DNA of 64,000 nt from Polaromonas sp. AET17H-212 (GTDB lineage: Bacteria > Pseudomonadota > Gammaproteobacteria > Burkholderiales > Burkholderiaceae_C), in NCBI RefSeq assembly GCF_002379085.1, contig NZ_NBZW01000016.1, forward strand, positions 1 through 64,000, in the 5' to 3' direction. A program made the position numbers and the translations under genes. Positions 27,088 to 35,417 of this stretch are shown piece after piece (position 1 is the stretch's first letter; every line of letters begins with the position of its first letter). A model generated the notes under the pieces. The model worked only from the letters and a program-made list of their open reading frames with translations, was not told where the DNA came from and ran no database searches.

Positions 27088-28110
27088 ATGGGCAATGTGT
27101 CCGAAACAAAAACCGTGGTGCTGGTCAGCCCGGCCCTGGCCGATGCCAACAATGGCAACTGGCACACTGCCCGGCGCTGGGCGCAATGCCTGGCGGGCCA
27201 CTGTGCCACCCGCCTGCGGGCGCAGTGGCCGGAATCGGCCCCTTCGGCCGAGCCCGATGCCCTGATCGCGCTGCATGCACGCCGCTCTGCGCCGTCCATC
27301 GCAGCCTGGGCGCGGCAGTGCCCCGGCAAACCGCTGATTCTCATCCTGACGGGCACCGACCTGTACCGCGACATCCTTGGGGACGACAGCGCGCAGCAAT
27401 CGCTGGCGCTGGCCACCCATCTGGTGGTGCTGCAGGAGGCCGGCCTGCAGGCGCTGCCCGCCGCCATGCGCCACAAGGCCCGCGTGATCTACCAGTCGGC
27501 GCGCGCCCTGCAGCCTGCCGTCAAGCCGGTGCGGCACTTTCGCGCCCTGATGGTCGGCCACCTGCGGGAGGAAAAAGACCCGTTGACCTGGATACGGGCG
27601 GCGGCGCGGCTGGCCCCGGAAACCGCCAGCCCGCCGGTGCGCCTGCTGTTTGACCATATCGGGGACGCGCTCACCCCGGATCTCGCGCTGGCCGTGCAGA
27701 CGGCGCAGGCCTCCATCCCCGGCTACCGCTGGCTGGGCGGCCTGCCCCAGGCAACAACCCGCCAGCACATCAAACAGGCGCACGTGCTGGTCAACAGCTC
27801 GCGCATGGAAGGCGGCGCCCAGGTCATCTTGCAGGCCGTCCAGTCCGGCACGCCGGTGCTGGCATCAAAAATCAGCGGCAACATCGGCATGCTGGGCGCC
27901 GCTTATGCGGGTTATTTTCCCGTGGGTGACGACGCTGCGCTGGCGGCGCTCCTGCTGCGCTGCGCCACCGATGCAGGCTTTCTGGCCCTGCTGGAAAAAC
28001 AATGCAGCGAGCGCGCCCACCTGTTCGACCCCGAAGCGGAAAAGCGCCTTGTCTTAAACTTGGTGCTCAGCGCATTGTCTGCCGCACCGCCCAGGAAACC
28101 CTCCCCATGA
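27088..28110 (+). CDS. senB: Selenosugar synthase SenB-like glycosyltransferase
   Basis: The protein has 340 residues, a GT-B-fold glycosyltransferase of the TIGR04348 type. N-terminal VVLVSPALADANNGNWHTARRWAQ, then LILTGTDLYRDI, ALMVGHLREEKDPLTWIRAA and the C-terminal nucleotide-sugar site VNSSRMEGGAQVILQAVQSG are the features of this family. SenB is known to join selenophosphate to a UDP-sugar to make the selenosugar used by SenA. Its stop codon overlaps the start of the selenophosphate synthetase gene by 4 bases, a coupling that directly supports the selenium role. A GGTGATCC-type leader precedes the ATG. Confidence 0.85.
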   Translation: MGNVSETKTVVLVSPALADANNGNWHTARRWAQCLAGHCATRLRAQWPESAPSAEPDALIALHARRSAPSIAAWARQCPGKPLILILTGTDLYRDILGDDSAQQSLALATHLVVLQEAGLQALPAAMRHKARVIYQSARALQPAVKPVRHFRALMVGHLREEKDPLTWIRAAARLAPETASPPVRLLFDHIGDALTPDLALAVQTAQASIPGYRWLGGLPQATTRQHIKQAHVLVNSSRMEGGAQVILQAVQSGTPVLASKISGNIGMLGAAYAGYFPVGDDAALAALLLRCATDAGFLALLEKQCSERAHLFDPEAEKRLVLNLVLSALSAAPPRKPSP

Positions 28111-29180
28111 ACGCACCCGACCCACTCACACCCGCCGCCCCTCCCCGCCTGACCAGCCTGTCCCATGGCGGCGGCTGCGGCTGCAAGATCGCCCCGGGCG
28201 TGCTCAGTGAAATCCTCAAGAACTCCAGCAACCTGCCGGGCCTCAACATCCCGCCGCAACTGCTGGTTGGCATCGAAACCGCGGACGATGCCGCGGTCTA
28301 CCAGCTCAACGACGAGCAGGCGCTGATTGCCACCACCGACTTCTTCATGCCCATCGTGGACGATCCCTACGACTTTGGCCGCATCGCCGCGACCAACGCG
28401 ATCAGCGATGTCTATGCCATGGGCGGCACACCCATCATGGCGCTGGGACTGGTGGGCATGCCGATCAACGTGCTGCCGCTGGAAACCATAGGTGCCATCC
28501 TGCGCGGCGGCCAGGATGTCTGCCGCGATGCCGGCATTCCGATCGCTGGCGGCCACACGATTGATTCGGTCGAGCCGATCTACGGCCTGGTCGTGATGGG
28601 CCTGGTCCATCCCTCGCGGGTCAAGAAAAATTCGGGCGCCCGCGCGGGCGATGTGCTGATCCTGGGCAAACCGCTGGGCGTCGGCATCCTGTCGGCCGCG
28701 CTCAAGAAAGAAGCACTCGACGCCCAGGGGTATGCCCGCATGATTGCCGTCACCACCCAGCTCAACAAACCGGGCATCACCCTGGCAAAAATGGAAGGTG
28801 TCCATGCCCTGACCGACATCACCGGCTTCGGACTGCTCGGCCACGGGCTGGAACTGGCACGCGGCGCGAACCTGAAGATGGAGTTGCAGATGGACAGCAT
28901 TCCGCTGCTGCCCGGCGTGCTGGACCTGGCAGGGCGTGGCATGGTCACAGGCGCCTCCGGCCGCAACTGGGCCGCGTATGGCCATGAAGTGCAGCTTCCG
29001 GCGGGCCTGGGTGCGGCGCAACAGGCCCTGCTGTCCGACCCGCAAACCAGCGGTGGGTTGCTGGTGTCCTGCGCGCCGGAGATCGCCGACGAGGTCCTGG
29101 CCTGCTTCCACAGCCAGGGCTTTTCGGAGGCCCGCGTCATCGGCCGCATGCTGGAGGGCAGCGGCGTACAGGTGCTCTGA
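28107..29180 (+). CDS. selD: Selenide, water dikinase (selenophosphate synthetase; SenC/SelD)
   Basis: The protein has 357 residues. It makes selenophosphate from selenide and ATP. The N-terminal LSHGGGCGCKIAPGVL carries the catalytic Cys24 and Lys27. The metal/ATP site appears as ADDAAVYQL, TTDFFMPIVDDPYDFGRIAA and AGGHTID, and GVHALTDITGFGLLGHGLELA is another signature. No selenocysteine codon or SECIS is needed because Cys is present. No selA, selB or selU lies nearby. Coupling with senB and the facing senA suggest that this copy feeds selenoneine synthesis and could be called senC. Whether the genome has another selD cannot be told here. Confidence 0.92.
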   Translation: MNAPDPLTPAAPPRLTSLSHGGGCGCKIAPGVLSEILKNSSNLPGLNIPPQLLVGIETADDAAVYQLNDEQALIATTDFFMPIVDDPYDFGRIAATNAISDVYAMGGTPIMALGLVGMPINVLPLETIGAILRGGQDVCRDAGIPIAGGHTIDSVEPIYGLVVMGLVHPSRVKKNSGARAGDVLILGKPLGVGILSAALKKEALDAQGYARMIAVTTQLNKPGITLAKMEGVHALTDITGFGLLGHGLELARGANLKMELQMDSIPLLPGVLDLAGRGMVTGASGRNWAAYGHEVQLPAGLGAAQQALLSDPQTSGGLLVSCAPEIADEVLACFHSQGFSEARVIGRMLEGSGVQVL

Positions 29181-29397
29181 ACCCCGGCCTGTCCGCTGTT
29201 CGGCGCACCTTTTGGGGGGGCGAATCCGGGCGCGCCAAACACCCGTCGCTACGGGATAACACCGTCACGAAGCTGTCAGCTTGGCTTCTATAGTCCTCTA
29301 TAGAATCCCATCCGCGCCAACCAGTATCCGGCACGCCTTCCACCCGAAGGCCTGCCGGATGATTTTTATGCGTGGATTCTTTTTTCCTGGAGACAAA

Positions 29398-29994
29398 ATG
29401 CGCGCCTTACTGAAGTTTTCCAATGCCGTGGATTGGGTCAATGCCCAGATCGGCAAATACGTGATCTGGCTGATCCTTGCCTCCACCGTCATCAGCGCGG
29501 TCAATGCCGTGATCCGCAAGGTATTCAACATGAGTTCGAACGCCTACCTCGAGGTGCAGTGGTACCTGTTTGCAGCCGCCTTCCTGCTCGCCGCGGGCTA
29601 CACCCTGCTCCACGGCGAACACGTCAAGATCGACGTGGTCTCCAGCAAGCTGTCCAAACGCGGGCAGATCTGGGTCGACATCATCGGGTTCTCTGTTTTC
29701 CTGACGCCTGTGTGCCTGACCATCCTGTATTACGGCATTCCGTTTTTCCTGCAGGGCTACCGCTCCGGGGAAATCTCGGGTAACGCGGGCGGGCTGATCC
29801 GCTGGCCGGTGTACGCCATGATTCCTCTGGGTTTCGGCCTGCTGATGTTGCAGGGCTGGTCCGAGCTGATCAAGCGCATCGCCTTCCTGAAGGGCCTGAT
29901 TGAAGACCCGACCACCAAGAAGGTCGAGAAGACCGCCGAAGAAGAGCTGGCCGAGGCGATACGCCGCCTCGCCGAGTCCAAAACTGTCGGCTGA
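29398..29994 (+). CDS. dctQ: TRAP transporter small membrane subunit (DctQ-like)
   Basis: The protein has 198 residues with four membrane spans: IGKYVIWLILASTVISAVNA, WYLFAAAFLLAAGYTLLHGE, VDIIGFSVFLTPVCLTILYYG and YAMIPLGFGLLMLQGWSELIK. The conserved DctQ pattern EVQWYLFAAAFLLAAGYTL..GEHVKIDVV is clear. A long charged C-terminal tail (KKVEKTAEEELAEAIRRLAE) is unusual but occurs in this subfamily. TGGAGA precedes the ATG at 29398; an upstream in-frame ATG lacks a site. DctQ forms the membrane core with DctM, 14 bases downstream. Confidence 0.9.
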   Translation: MRALLKFSNAVDWVNAQIGKYVIWLILASTVISAVNAVIRKVFNMSSNAYLEVQWYLFAAAFLLAAGYTLLHGEHVKIDVVSSKLSKRGQIWVDIIGFSVFLTPVCLTILYYGIPFFLQGYRSGEISGNAGGLIRWPVYAMIPLGFGLLMLQGWSELIKRIAFLKGLIEDPTTKKVEKTAEEELAEAIRRLAESKTVG

Positions 29995-30008
29995 CCGGGA
30001 ACACCATC

Positions 30009-31769
30009 ATGGAATTTTTTATCGCCAACCTCGCCCCCATCATGTTCATGGGGCTGATCATCTTCCTGCTGATGGGCTTTCCGGTGGCCTTCAGCCTCGG
30101 CGCCTGCGGACTGTTTTTCGGATTCATCGGCGTCGAGTTCGGCGTCCTGCCCGAAGCCCTGCTGCAGGCCCTGCCGCTGCGGCTGTTCGGCATCATGCAG
30201 AACGACACCTTGCTGGCCATCCCGTTTTTCACGCTGATGGGCCTGGTGCTGGAGCGCAGCGGCATGGCCGAAGATTTGCTGGACACCATTGGCCAGCTCT
30301 TCGGCCCGCTGCGCGGCGGCCTGGCCATCGCGGTGATCCTGGTCGGCGCGCTGCTGGCAGCGACCACCGGCGTGGTCGCTGCATCGGTGATCTCCATGGG
30401 CCTGATTTCGCTGCCCATCATGCTGCGCTACGGTTACGACCGGCGCCTGGCCTCGGGCGTGATTGCCGCTTCCGGCACCCTGGCGCAAATCATCCCGCCA
30501 TCGCTGGTGCTGATCATCCTGGCCGACCAGCTGGGCCGCAGCGTCGGTGACATGTACAAGGGCGCGTTCGTGCCCGGTTTCATCCTGACCGGCATGTATG
30601 TCGGCTATGTGTTTGTGCTGGCCTTCGTCAAACCGCAGTGGGTCCCCGCCCTGCCGGCCGAAGCGCGCACCATCCGTGAGGACAACGGCAAGGCCGGCCT
30701 GCTGTCGCTGCTGCTGCTGACCATTGCCTCCGCCGGTAGCGCCGTTTACTTTGCCAAACACTACGCCCAGGTGCAGACCTGGTGGAAAGGCGAAACCGTC
30801 ACCTCGGTGCCGCTCGATGAAACCATTGTGGTGTCCATGTGCCTGGGGGTGATCCTGGCCTTCGTGATCGCCGTGGTCAACAAGGTCACCCGTCTGGGCC
30901 TGCTGTCGCGCATGGCCGAACGCGTCACGTTTGTGCTGATCCCGCCGCTGCTGCTTATTTTCCTGGTGCTGGGCACGATTTTCCTCGGTATCGCCACGCC
31001 GACCGAAGGCGGCGCCATGGGTGCGCTCGGTGCGCTGATCATGGCGTTTGCGCGCCGCCGCCTGAGCTTTTCGCTGCTCAAGCAGGCGCTCAACACCACC
31101 ACCAAGCTGTCGTGTTTTGTGGTCTTCATCCTGATCGGTTCGACCATTTTCAGCCTGGTGTTCCAGGGCGTGGACGGACCGAAATGGGTCGAGCACCTGC
31201 TCAGCGGCCTGCCCGGCGGTCAGGTCGGCTTCCTGATCGTGGTCAACGTGCTGATCTTCTTCCTGGCCTTCTTCCTGGACTTCTTCGAGCTGTCCTTCAT
31301 CGTGGTGCCACTGCTGGCACCGGTGGCCGAGAAACTGGGCATCGACCTGATCTGGTTCGGCGTGTTGCTGGCCGTGAACATGCAGACCTCCTTCATGCAC
31401 CCGCCCTTCGGTTTTGCGCTGTTCTACCTGCGCAGCGTCGCGCCCATCAAGGAATACACCGACAAGGTCACCAAGAAGCTGATCCAGCCGGTCACCACCA
31501 TGCAGATCTACTGGGGTGCCGTGCCCTTTGTGCTGATCCAGGTGGTCATGGTCGGCCTGATCATTGCCTTCCCGGGCATTGTCTCCAGCGGTCTCGACAA
31601 GGTTGAAAAAATCGACCTCGACAAGGTCATCCTGCAGGTTCAGGAAGAACCGGTGGAAGCCGTGCCTGTCCCGGGCAGCGCCGCGGAAGCTGCCGCCGAG
31701 CAGAAGCACGCTGACGACGACCCGATGAAAGCCATGCAGGACTCCATGGACAAGGACAAGAAGAAATAG
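30009..31769 (+). CDS. dctM: TRAP transporter large membrane subunit (DctM-like)
   Basis: The protein has 586 residues, longer than the usual 430, because of an inserted central region (about 210-290) and a charged tail rich in Glu, Ala and Lys. It has 12 or more membrane spans and DctM landmarks: FLLMGFPVAFSLGACG, QNDTLLAIPFFTLMGLVLERSG, AASVISMGLISLPIMLRYGYD with SGVIAASGTLAQIIPPS, and near the end NMQTSFMHPPFGFALFYLR. This size class belongs to the TRAP group for 2-oxoacids and related carboxylates. The matching receptors are probably the two DctP genes on the opposite strand. A strong terminator follows 45 bases later. Confidence 0.92.
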   Translation: MEFFIANLAPIMFMGLIIFLLMGFPVAFSLGACGLFFGFIGVEFGVLPEALLQALPLRLFGIMQNDTLLAIPFFTLMGLVLERSGMAEDLLDTIGQLFGPLRGGLAIAVILVGALLAATTGVVAASVISMGLISLPIMLRYGYDRRLASGVIAASGTLAQIIPPSLVLIILADQLGRSVGDMYKGAFVPGFILTGMYVGYVFVLAFVKPQWVPALPAEARTIREDNGKAGLLSLLLLTIASAGSAVYFAKHYAQVQTWWKGETVTSVPLDETIVVSMCLGVILAFVIAVVNKVTRLGLLSRMAERVTFVLIPPLLLIFLVLGTIFLGIATPTEGGAMGALGALIMAFARRRLSFSLLKQALNTTTKLSCFVVFILIGSTIFSLVFQGVDGPKWVEHLLSGLPGGQVGFLIVVNVLIFFLAFFLDFFELSFIVVPLLAPVAEKLGIDLIWFGVLLAVNMQTSFMHPPFGFALFYLRSVAPIKEYTDKVTKKLIQPVTTMQIYWGAVPFVLIQVVMVGLIIAFPGIVSSGLDKVEKIDLDKVILQVQEEPVEAVPVPGSAAEAAAEQKHADDDPMKAMQDSMDKDKKK

Positions 31770-31813
31770 GCCGCAGGGCCAGTCGCAACCCTTTGGGGAC
31801 GCGCCTTACACCA

Positions 31814-31840
31814 AGCCCCGGCATGCCGGGGCTTTTTTTT
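31814..31840 (+). terminator. Terminator after dctM
   Basis: AGCCCCGGC and GCCGGGGCT pair around AT and are followed by eight T residues. Confidence 0.92.
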
Positions 31841-32005
31841 GCCCTATCGCAGCCGTTGTAAACACAGGTGCTGGCGATGCCCCTCGGCCCACGCCGCCAG
31901 CAGCCCCCAAAAATGTCGATGCGCGCCCTGGGAGCCTGACAGGGCAGCTGTAGTCTCAAGCAGGTGGCCAACGCCGGCAAACAAGCCTGGCCATTTCGCC
32001 CAGGC

Positions 32006-32033
32006 AAAAAAAAACCCCGCAGAGCGGGGCTTT
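32006..32033 (-). terminator. Terminator of the first DctP gene
   Basis: CCCCGC-AGA-GCGGGG with nine T residues after it on the minus strand. The stop codon at 32056 lies just upstream. Confidence 0.9.
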
Positions 32034-32055
32034 GGACAGCATACCTGGAAGCGGT

Positions 32056-33138
32056 TTAGAGCTTCTGGGATTGCATGAAGTTGTCGAAACGCGCTTCGGT
32101 GAAGCGGAACCAGAGGTTCTGGTCGCGGCGGAAGTTGGCGTAGTCGTCGTAGATTTTTTTCCAGGCCGGGTTCCGGGCGCTGATCTCGGCATACAGGGCC
32201 ATGGACTCCTTGAAGGCCAGGTCCAGCACGTCCTTGGGGAAAGGCAGGACCTTGGTCTTGCCGCCCACCAGCTGTTTCAGCGCGGTCGGGTTCTTGGCAT
32301 CGTACTTGGCCTGCATCTCGACGTGGGCGTAGGCGGCAGCGGCTTCAACAATCGCCTTGTTCTCTGCAGACAGGCCCTCGTAAGCCTTGTTGTTGACGAA
32401 CACGTCGAGCTGGGGACCACCCTCCCACCAGCCGGGGTAGTAATAAAACGGAGCAACCTTGTTGAAGCCCAGTTTCTGGTCGTCGTAAGGACCGACCCAC
32501 TCGGCCGCATCAATCGTGCCTTTTTCCAGCGCCTGGTAAATCTCACCGCCCGGAATGTTCTGCGGCACGGAGCCCATGCGTTCGAGCACCTTGCCGCCGA
32601 AGCCGCCGATACGCATCTTCAGACCCTTCATATCCTTGACCGACTTGATCTCCTTGCGGTACCAGCCGCCCATCTGGCAACCCGTGTTGCCGGCCGGGAA
32701 ATTCACGATGTTGTATTTGGCGTAGAACTCGCGCATCAGCTTCATGCCGTTGCCCTCGTACATCCAGGCCGTCATCTGGCGGCTGTTCAGGCCGAAGGGG
32801 ATGGCGCAACCGAGGGCAAAGGTCTCGTCCTTGCCGAAAAAGTAGTAGGGGGCCGTGTGGCAGCACTCCACAGTGCCGTTCTGCACACCATCGACCACGC
32901 CGAATGCAGGCATCAACTCGCCGGCGGCATGGGTGGAAATGGTGAATTTGCCGCCGCTCATTTCTCCAACTTTTTTGGCAAAGGTCTCAGCGCCGCCGAA
33001 AATGGTGTCCAGCGATTTCGGAAAGCTCGATGCCAGGCGCCAGCGGATGGTGGCACCCTGGGCCTGGACGGCTGGTGCGACGCCAGCAGCCAGGACACCG
33101 GCAATACCGGCATTTTTGATAAGAGAACGACGATCCAT
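32056..33138 (-). CDS. dctP: TRAP transporter solute receptor (DctP family), copy 1
   Basis: The protein has 360 residues starting MDRRSLIKNAGIAGVLAAGV, a Tat-like or Sec signal with twin Arg (RR) ahead of a hydrophobic stretch. GGAG lies 7 bases before the ATG. The mature protein has the TRAP receptor pattern RWRLASSFPKSLDTIFGGAE, GWYRKEIKSVKDMKGLKMRIGG (with the carboxylate-binding Arg) and AEWVGPYDDQKLGFNKVA. It resembles TakP-like 2-oxoacid receptors. The neighbouring copy 2 is closely similar along its whole length, so the pair arose by tandem duplication. The genes run toward dctQM. Confidence 0.9.
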   Translation of the reverse strand: MDRRSLIKNAGIAGVLAAGVAPAVQAQGATIRWRLASSFPKSLDTIFGGAETFAKKVGEMSGGKFTISTHAAGELMPAFGVVDGVQNGTVECCHTAPYYFFGKDETFALGCAIPFGLNSRQMTAWMYEGNGMKLMREFYAKYNIVNFPAGNTGCQMGGWYRKEIKSVKDMKGLKMRIGGFGGKVLERMGSVPQNIPGGEIYQALEKGTIDAAEWVGPYDDQKLGFNKVAPFYYYPGWWEGGPQLDVFVNNKAYEGLSAENKAIVEAAAAYAHVEMQAKYDAKNPTALKQLVGGKTKVLPFPKDVLDLAFKESMALYAEISARNPAWKKIYDDYANFRRDQNLWFRFTEARFDNFMQSQKL

Positions 33139-33260
33139 GAGCAAACTCCTCAGTTATAGATAGATTAAAAGGATTACTGACACCCCGCGAGTCTAGGAGG
33201 AGGTCAATCTATAACTATTGGGAGTTACCCCCTCCGGGCTTCACCTGATGGAGAAACGCA

Positions 33261-33300
33261 ACAGGGCGCCACCCCCCCGCTTGGGGGAGTAACGCCCTGT
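33261..33300 (-). terminator. Hairpin after the second DctP gene
   Basis: ACAGGGCG and CGCCCTGT frame an inner C-run/G-run stem. It lies 18 bases past the copy 2 stop codon. The T-tract is weak, so this may be a pause or RNA-stability hairpin. Confidence 0.45.
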
Positions 33301-33318
33301 CTGGCCGGTCGTGGCTGC

Positions 33319-34398
33319 TTACAGTTTCTGCGACTGCATGAAGCTGTCGAAACGCGCTTCGGTGAAACGGAACCACAGGTTCTGGTCGCGCCGGAAGCTG
33401 GAGAAATCGTCGTAGATTTTTTTCCAGGCCGGATTCTTGTCGCTGATTTCGGCGTACAGGGCCATGGACTCCTTGTAGGCACGATCCATGATGTCCTTGG
33501 GGAAAGGCAAGACCTTGGTTTTCGAGGCCACCAGCTGCTTCAGGGCCGTCGGATTCCTGGCGTCGTACTTGGCCTGCAGTTCGGTGTGGGCATAGGCGGA
33601 AGCCGCGGTCACAATCGCCTTGTTTTCGGGCGACAGGGCTTCGTAAGCCTTGGTGTTGATGAAGAACTCCAGCTGCGGACCACCTTCCCACCAGGCGGGG
33701 TAGTAGTAATAAGGCGCCACCTTGTTGAAACCCAGCTTCTGGTCGTCATAGGGCCCAATCCACTCGGCAGCGTCCAGCGTGCCTTTTTCAAGCGCCTGGT
33801 AGATCTCGCCGGCCGGAATGTTCTGCGGCACCACGCCCATGCGCTCGAGCACCTTGCCGGCAAAACCGCCGACGCGGAATTTCAGGCCCTTCATGTCGGC
33901 TACCGACTTGATCTCCTTGCGATACCAGCCGCCCATCTGCGCGCCGGTGTTGCCGCCCGGAAAGTTCATGATGTTGTACTTGGCGTAGAACTCGCGCGTC
34001 AGCTTCAGGCCATTGCCCTCGAACATCCAGGCGGTCATCTGGCGGCTGTTCAGGCCAAAGGGAATCGAGCAGCTCAGCGTGAAAGCGTCGTCCTTGCCGA
34101 AGAAATAATAGGCAGCGGTGTGGGCCATCTCGACCGTGCCGTTCTGCACACCATCGACCACGCCGAAAGCAGGCATCAACTCGCCGGCCGCGTGCGTGGA
34201 AATGACAAATTTCCCGCCGCTCATTTCGTTGACCTTTTTGGCAAAGGTCTCTGCGCCGCCGAACACCGTGTCCAGCGACTTGGGGAAGCTCGATGCGAGG
34301 CGCCAGCGGATGGCGGCCTGGGCGTGTACGGCCGGTGCAACACCAGCGGCAAGCACACCGGCGATGCCGGCATGTTTGATGAGGGAACGACGATCCAT
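33319..34398 (-). CDS. dctP: TRAP transporter solute receptor (DctP family), copy 2
   Basis: The protein has 359 residues starting MDRRSLIKHAGIAGVLAAGV, nearly the same leader as copy 1. It shares AIRWRLASSFPKSLDTVFGGAE, HAAGELMPAFGVVDGVQNGT, FVVSTHAAG-type and AEWIGPYDDQKLGFNKVAPY. GGAG precedes the ATG. Differences cluster in the middle and in the C-terminal lobe, which would change ligand preference. It is first in the two-gene row and has its own leader of about 200 bases. A palindrome AAGCATGCTT lies upstream near 34470. Confidence 0.9.
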   Translation of the reverse strand: MDRRSLIKHAGIAGVLAAGVAPAVHAQAAIRWRLASSFPKSLDTVFGGAETFAKKVNEMSGGKFVISTHAAGELMPAFGVVDGVQNGTVEMAHTAAYYFFGKDDAFTLSCSIPFGLNSRQMTAWMFEGNGLKLTREFYAKYNIMNFPGGNTGAQMGGWYRKEIKSVADMKGLKFRVGGFAGKVLERMGVVPQNIPAGEIYQALEKGTLDAAEWIGPYDDQKLGFNKVAPYYYYPAWWEGGPQLEFFINTKAYEALSPENKAIVTAASAYAHTELQAKYDARNPTALKQLVASKTKVLPFPKDIMDRAYKESMALYAEISDKNPAWKKIYDDFSSFRRDQNLWFRFTEARFDSFMQSQKL

Positions 34399-34598
34399 GG
34401 AAAAAAACTCCGGGAGTTGATAAAACGGTTGGTTCTTGTACAGCGCCGCTCCACGCGGCTTTGACTGTAAGCATGCTTATTGTAGAAAAGGGGGAAGCCC
34501 GACCATCGGGGGTTATCCCGTCAAAACACCTCTCACATCGCAGGTCTTCAGGCTACTGTCAGGAATGAAAATGCCAGGGTAACCGGTCGTGCAAGCGT

Positions 34599-35417
34599 TC
34601 AATCGATGCCGCGCTCGATCACCGCATAGGCGTCGTGGGCATGAATCGATTCGAAGTTGGTGACCGCTACCCGGTAACCTGCAATACGGGCGTCGGCATC
34701 GAGCGCCAGGGCCACGTCGCGAATCAGGTCCTCGACAAACTTGGGGTTGGCATAGGCCCGCTCGGTCACCCATTTTTCGTCGGGGCGTTTGAGCAGACCC
34801 CAGAGCTCGCAGGACGCGTTGTCCTCGGCAAAACGCACCAGTTCGCTCCAGTCCATCGCCCCGGTGAGCCGAGCGAGCAGCTTGATGTGCGAACGCTGGT
34901 TGTGCGCGCCGTCATCGCTGACCTCCTTGGAACACGGACACAGCGACTTGACCGGCACCGTGGCCTGCATGCTGATGCAGGTCGCGCCGTCCTGGCGCCG
35001 GGCCAGCCAGGCACCGTCGTACTCCATCAGGCTTTGCTGCCCGCTGACCGGTGCGGACTTCCGGATGAAAAACGGAAACTTCACTTCAATGTGGCCGTCA
35101 TCGGCTTCCAGCAAGCGGAGCATGCTCTCCATTTCGGAGCGCAGCGAGTCTGCCGTCAGCGCCTCGCCGCGCAGTGTCAACGCGTCCAGCCAGGCAATCA
35201 GGCGCGACATGTGGGCACCTTTCTGGTCGGCGCGCAGGCCCACATCGAGTGTCCAGGTGCCCACCGTTGGCTGTACCTTGCCCGCCACCACCACATTCAG
35301 CGGGTAACGCAGCGAGGTGATGCCGACGCGCTGGATGGGCAGGCGGCGCAAGTCGGCCCGGCCCTGCACATCGGGCATGGCCGATGGCTCGGCCCCGCTT
35401 TTCAGGGACGCTGTCAT
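34599..35417 (-). CDS. folE2: GTP cyclohydrolase FolE2
   Basis: The protein has 272 residues. FolE2 (COG1469) replaces FolE for making 7,8-dihydroneopterin triphosphate, the first step of folate synthesis, and can use metals other than zinc. Family sites are [38 protein letters not shown], the metal Cys in [21 protein letters not shown], and [12 protein letters not shown]. Its ATG overlaps the dxs stop by 4 bases. FolE2 is commonly held as a zinc-scarcity backup, but no Zur site was found here. Confidence 0.93.
   Translation of the reverse strand: MTASLKSGAEPSAMPDVQGRADLRRLPIQRVGITSLRYPLNVVVAGKVQPTVGTWTLDVGLRADQKGAHMSRLIAWLDALTLRGEALTADSLRSEMESMLRLLEADDGHIEVKFPFFIRKSAPVSGQQSLMEYDGAWLARRQDGATCISMQATVPVKSLCPCSKEVSDDGAHNQRSHIKLLARLTGAMDWSELVRFAEDNASCELWGLLKRPDEKWVTERAYANPKFVEDLIRDVALALDADARIAGYRVAVTNFESIHAHDAYAVIERGID

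Noticed and set aside
28107..29180. Selenocysteine-incorporation system
   Set aside because: Only selD is present; selA, selB and selC are absent and the coupling is to a SenB-type gene.
29757..31709. A 650-codon open frame opposite dctM
   Set aside because: Antisense shadow, extremely His/Asp/Gln-rich, no start signal. dctM is unambiguous.
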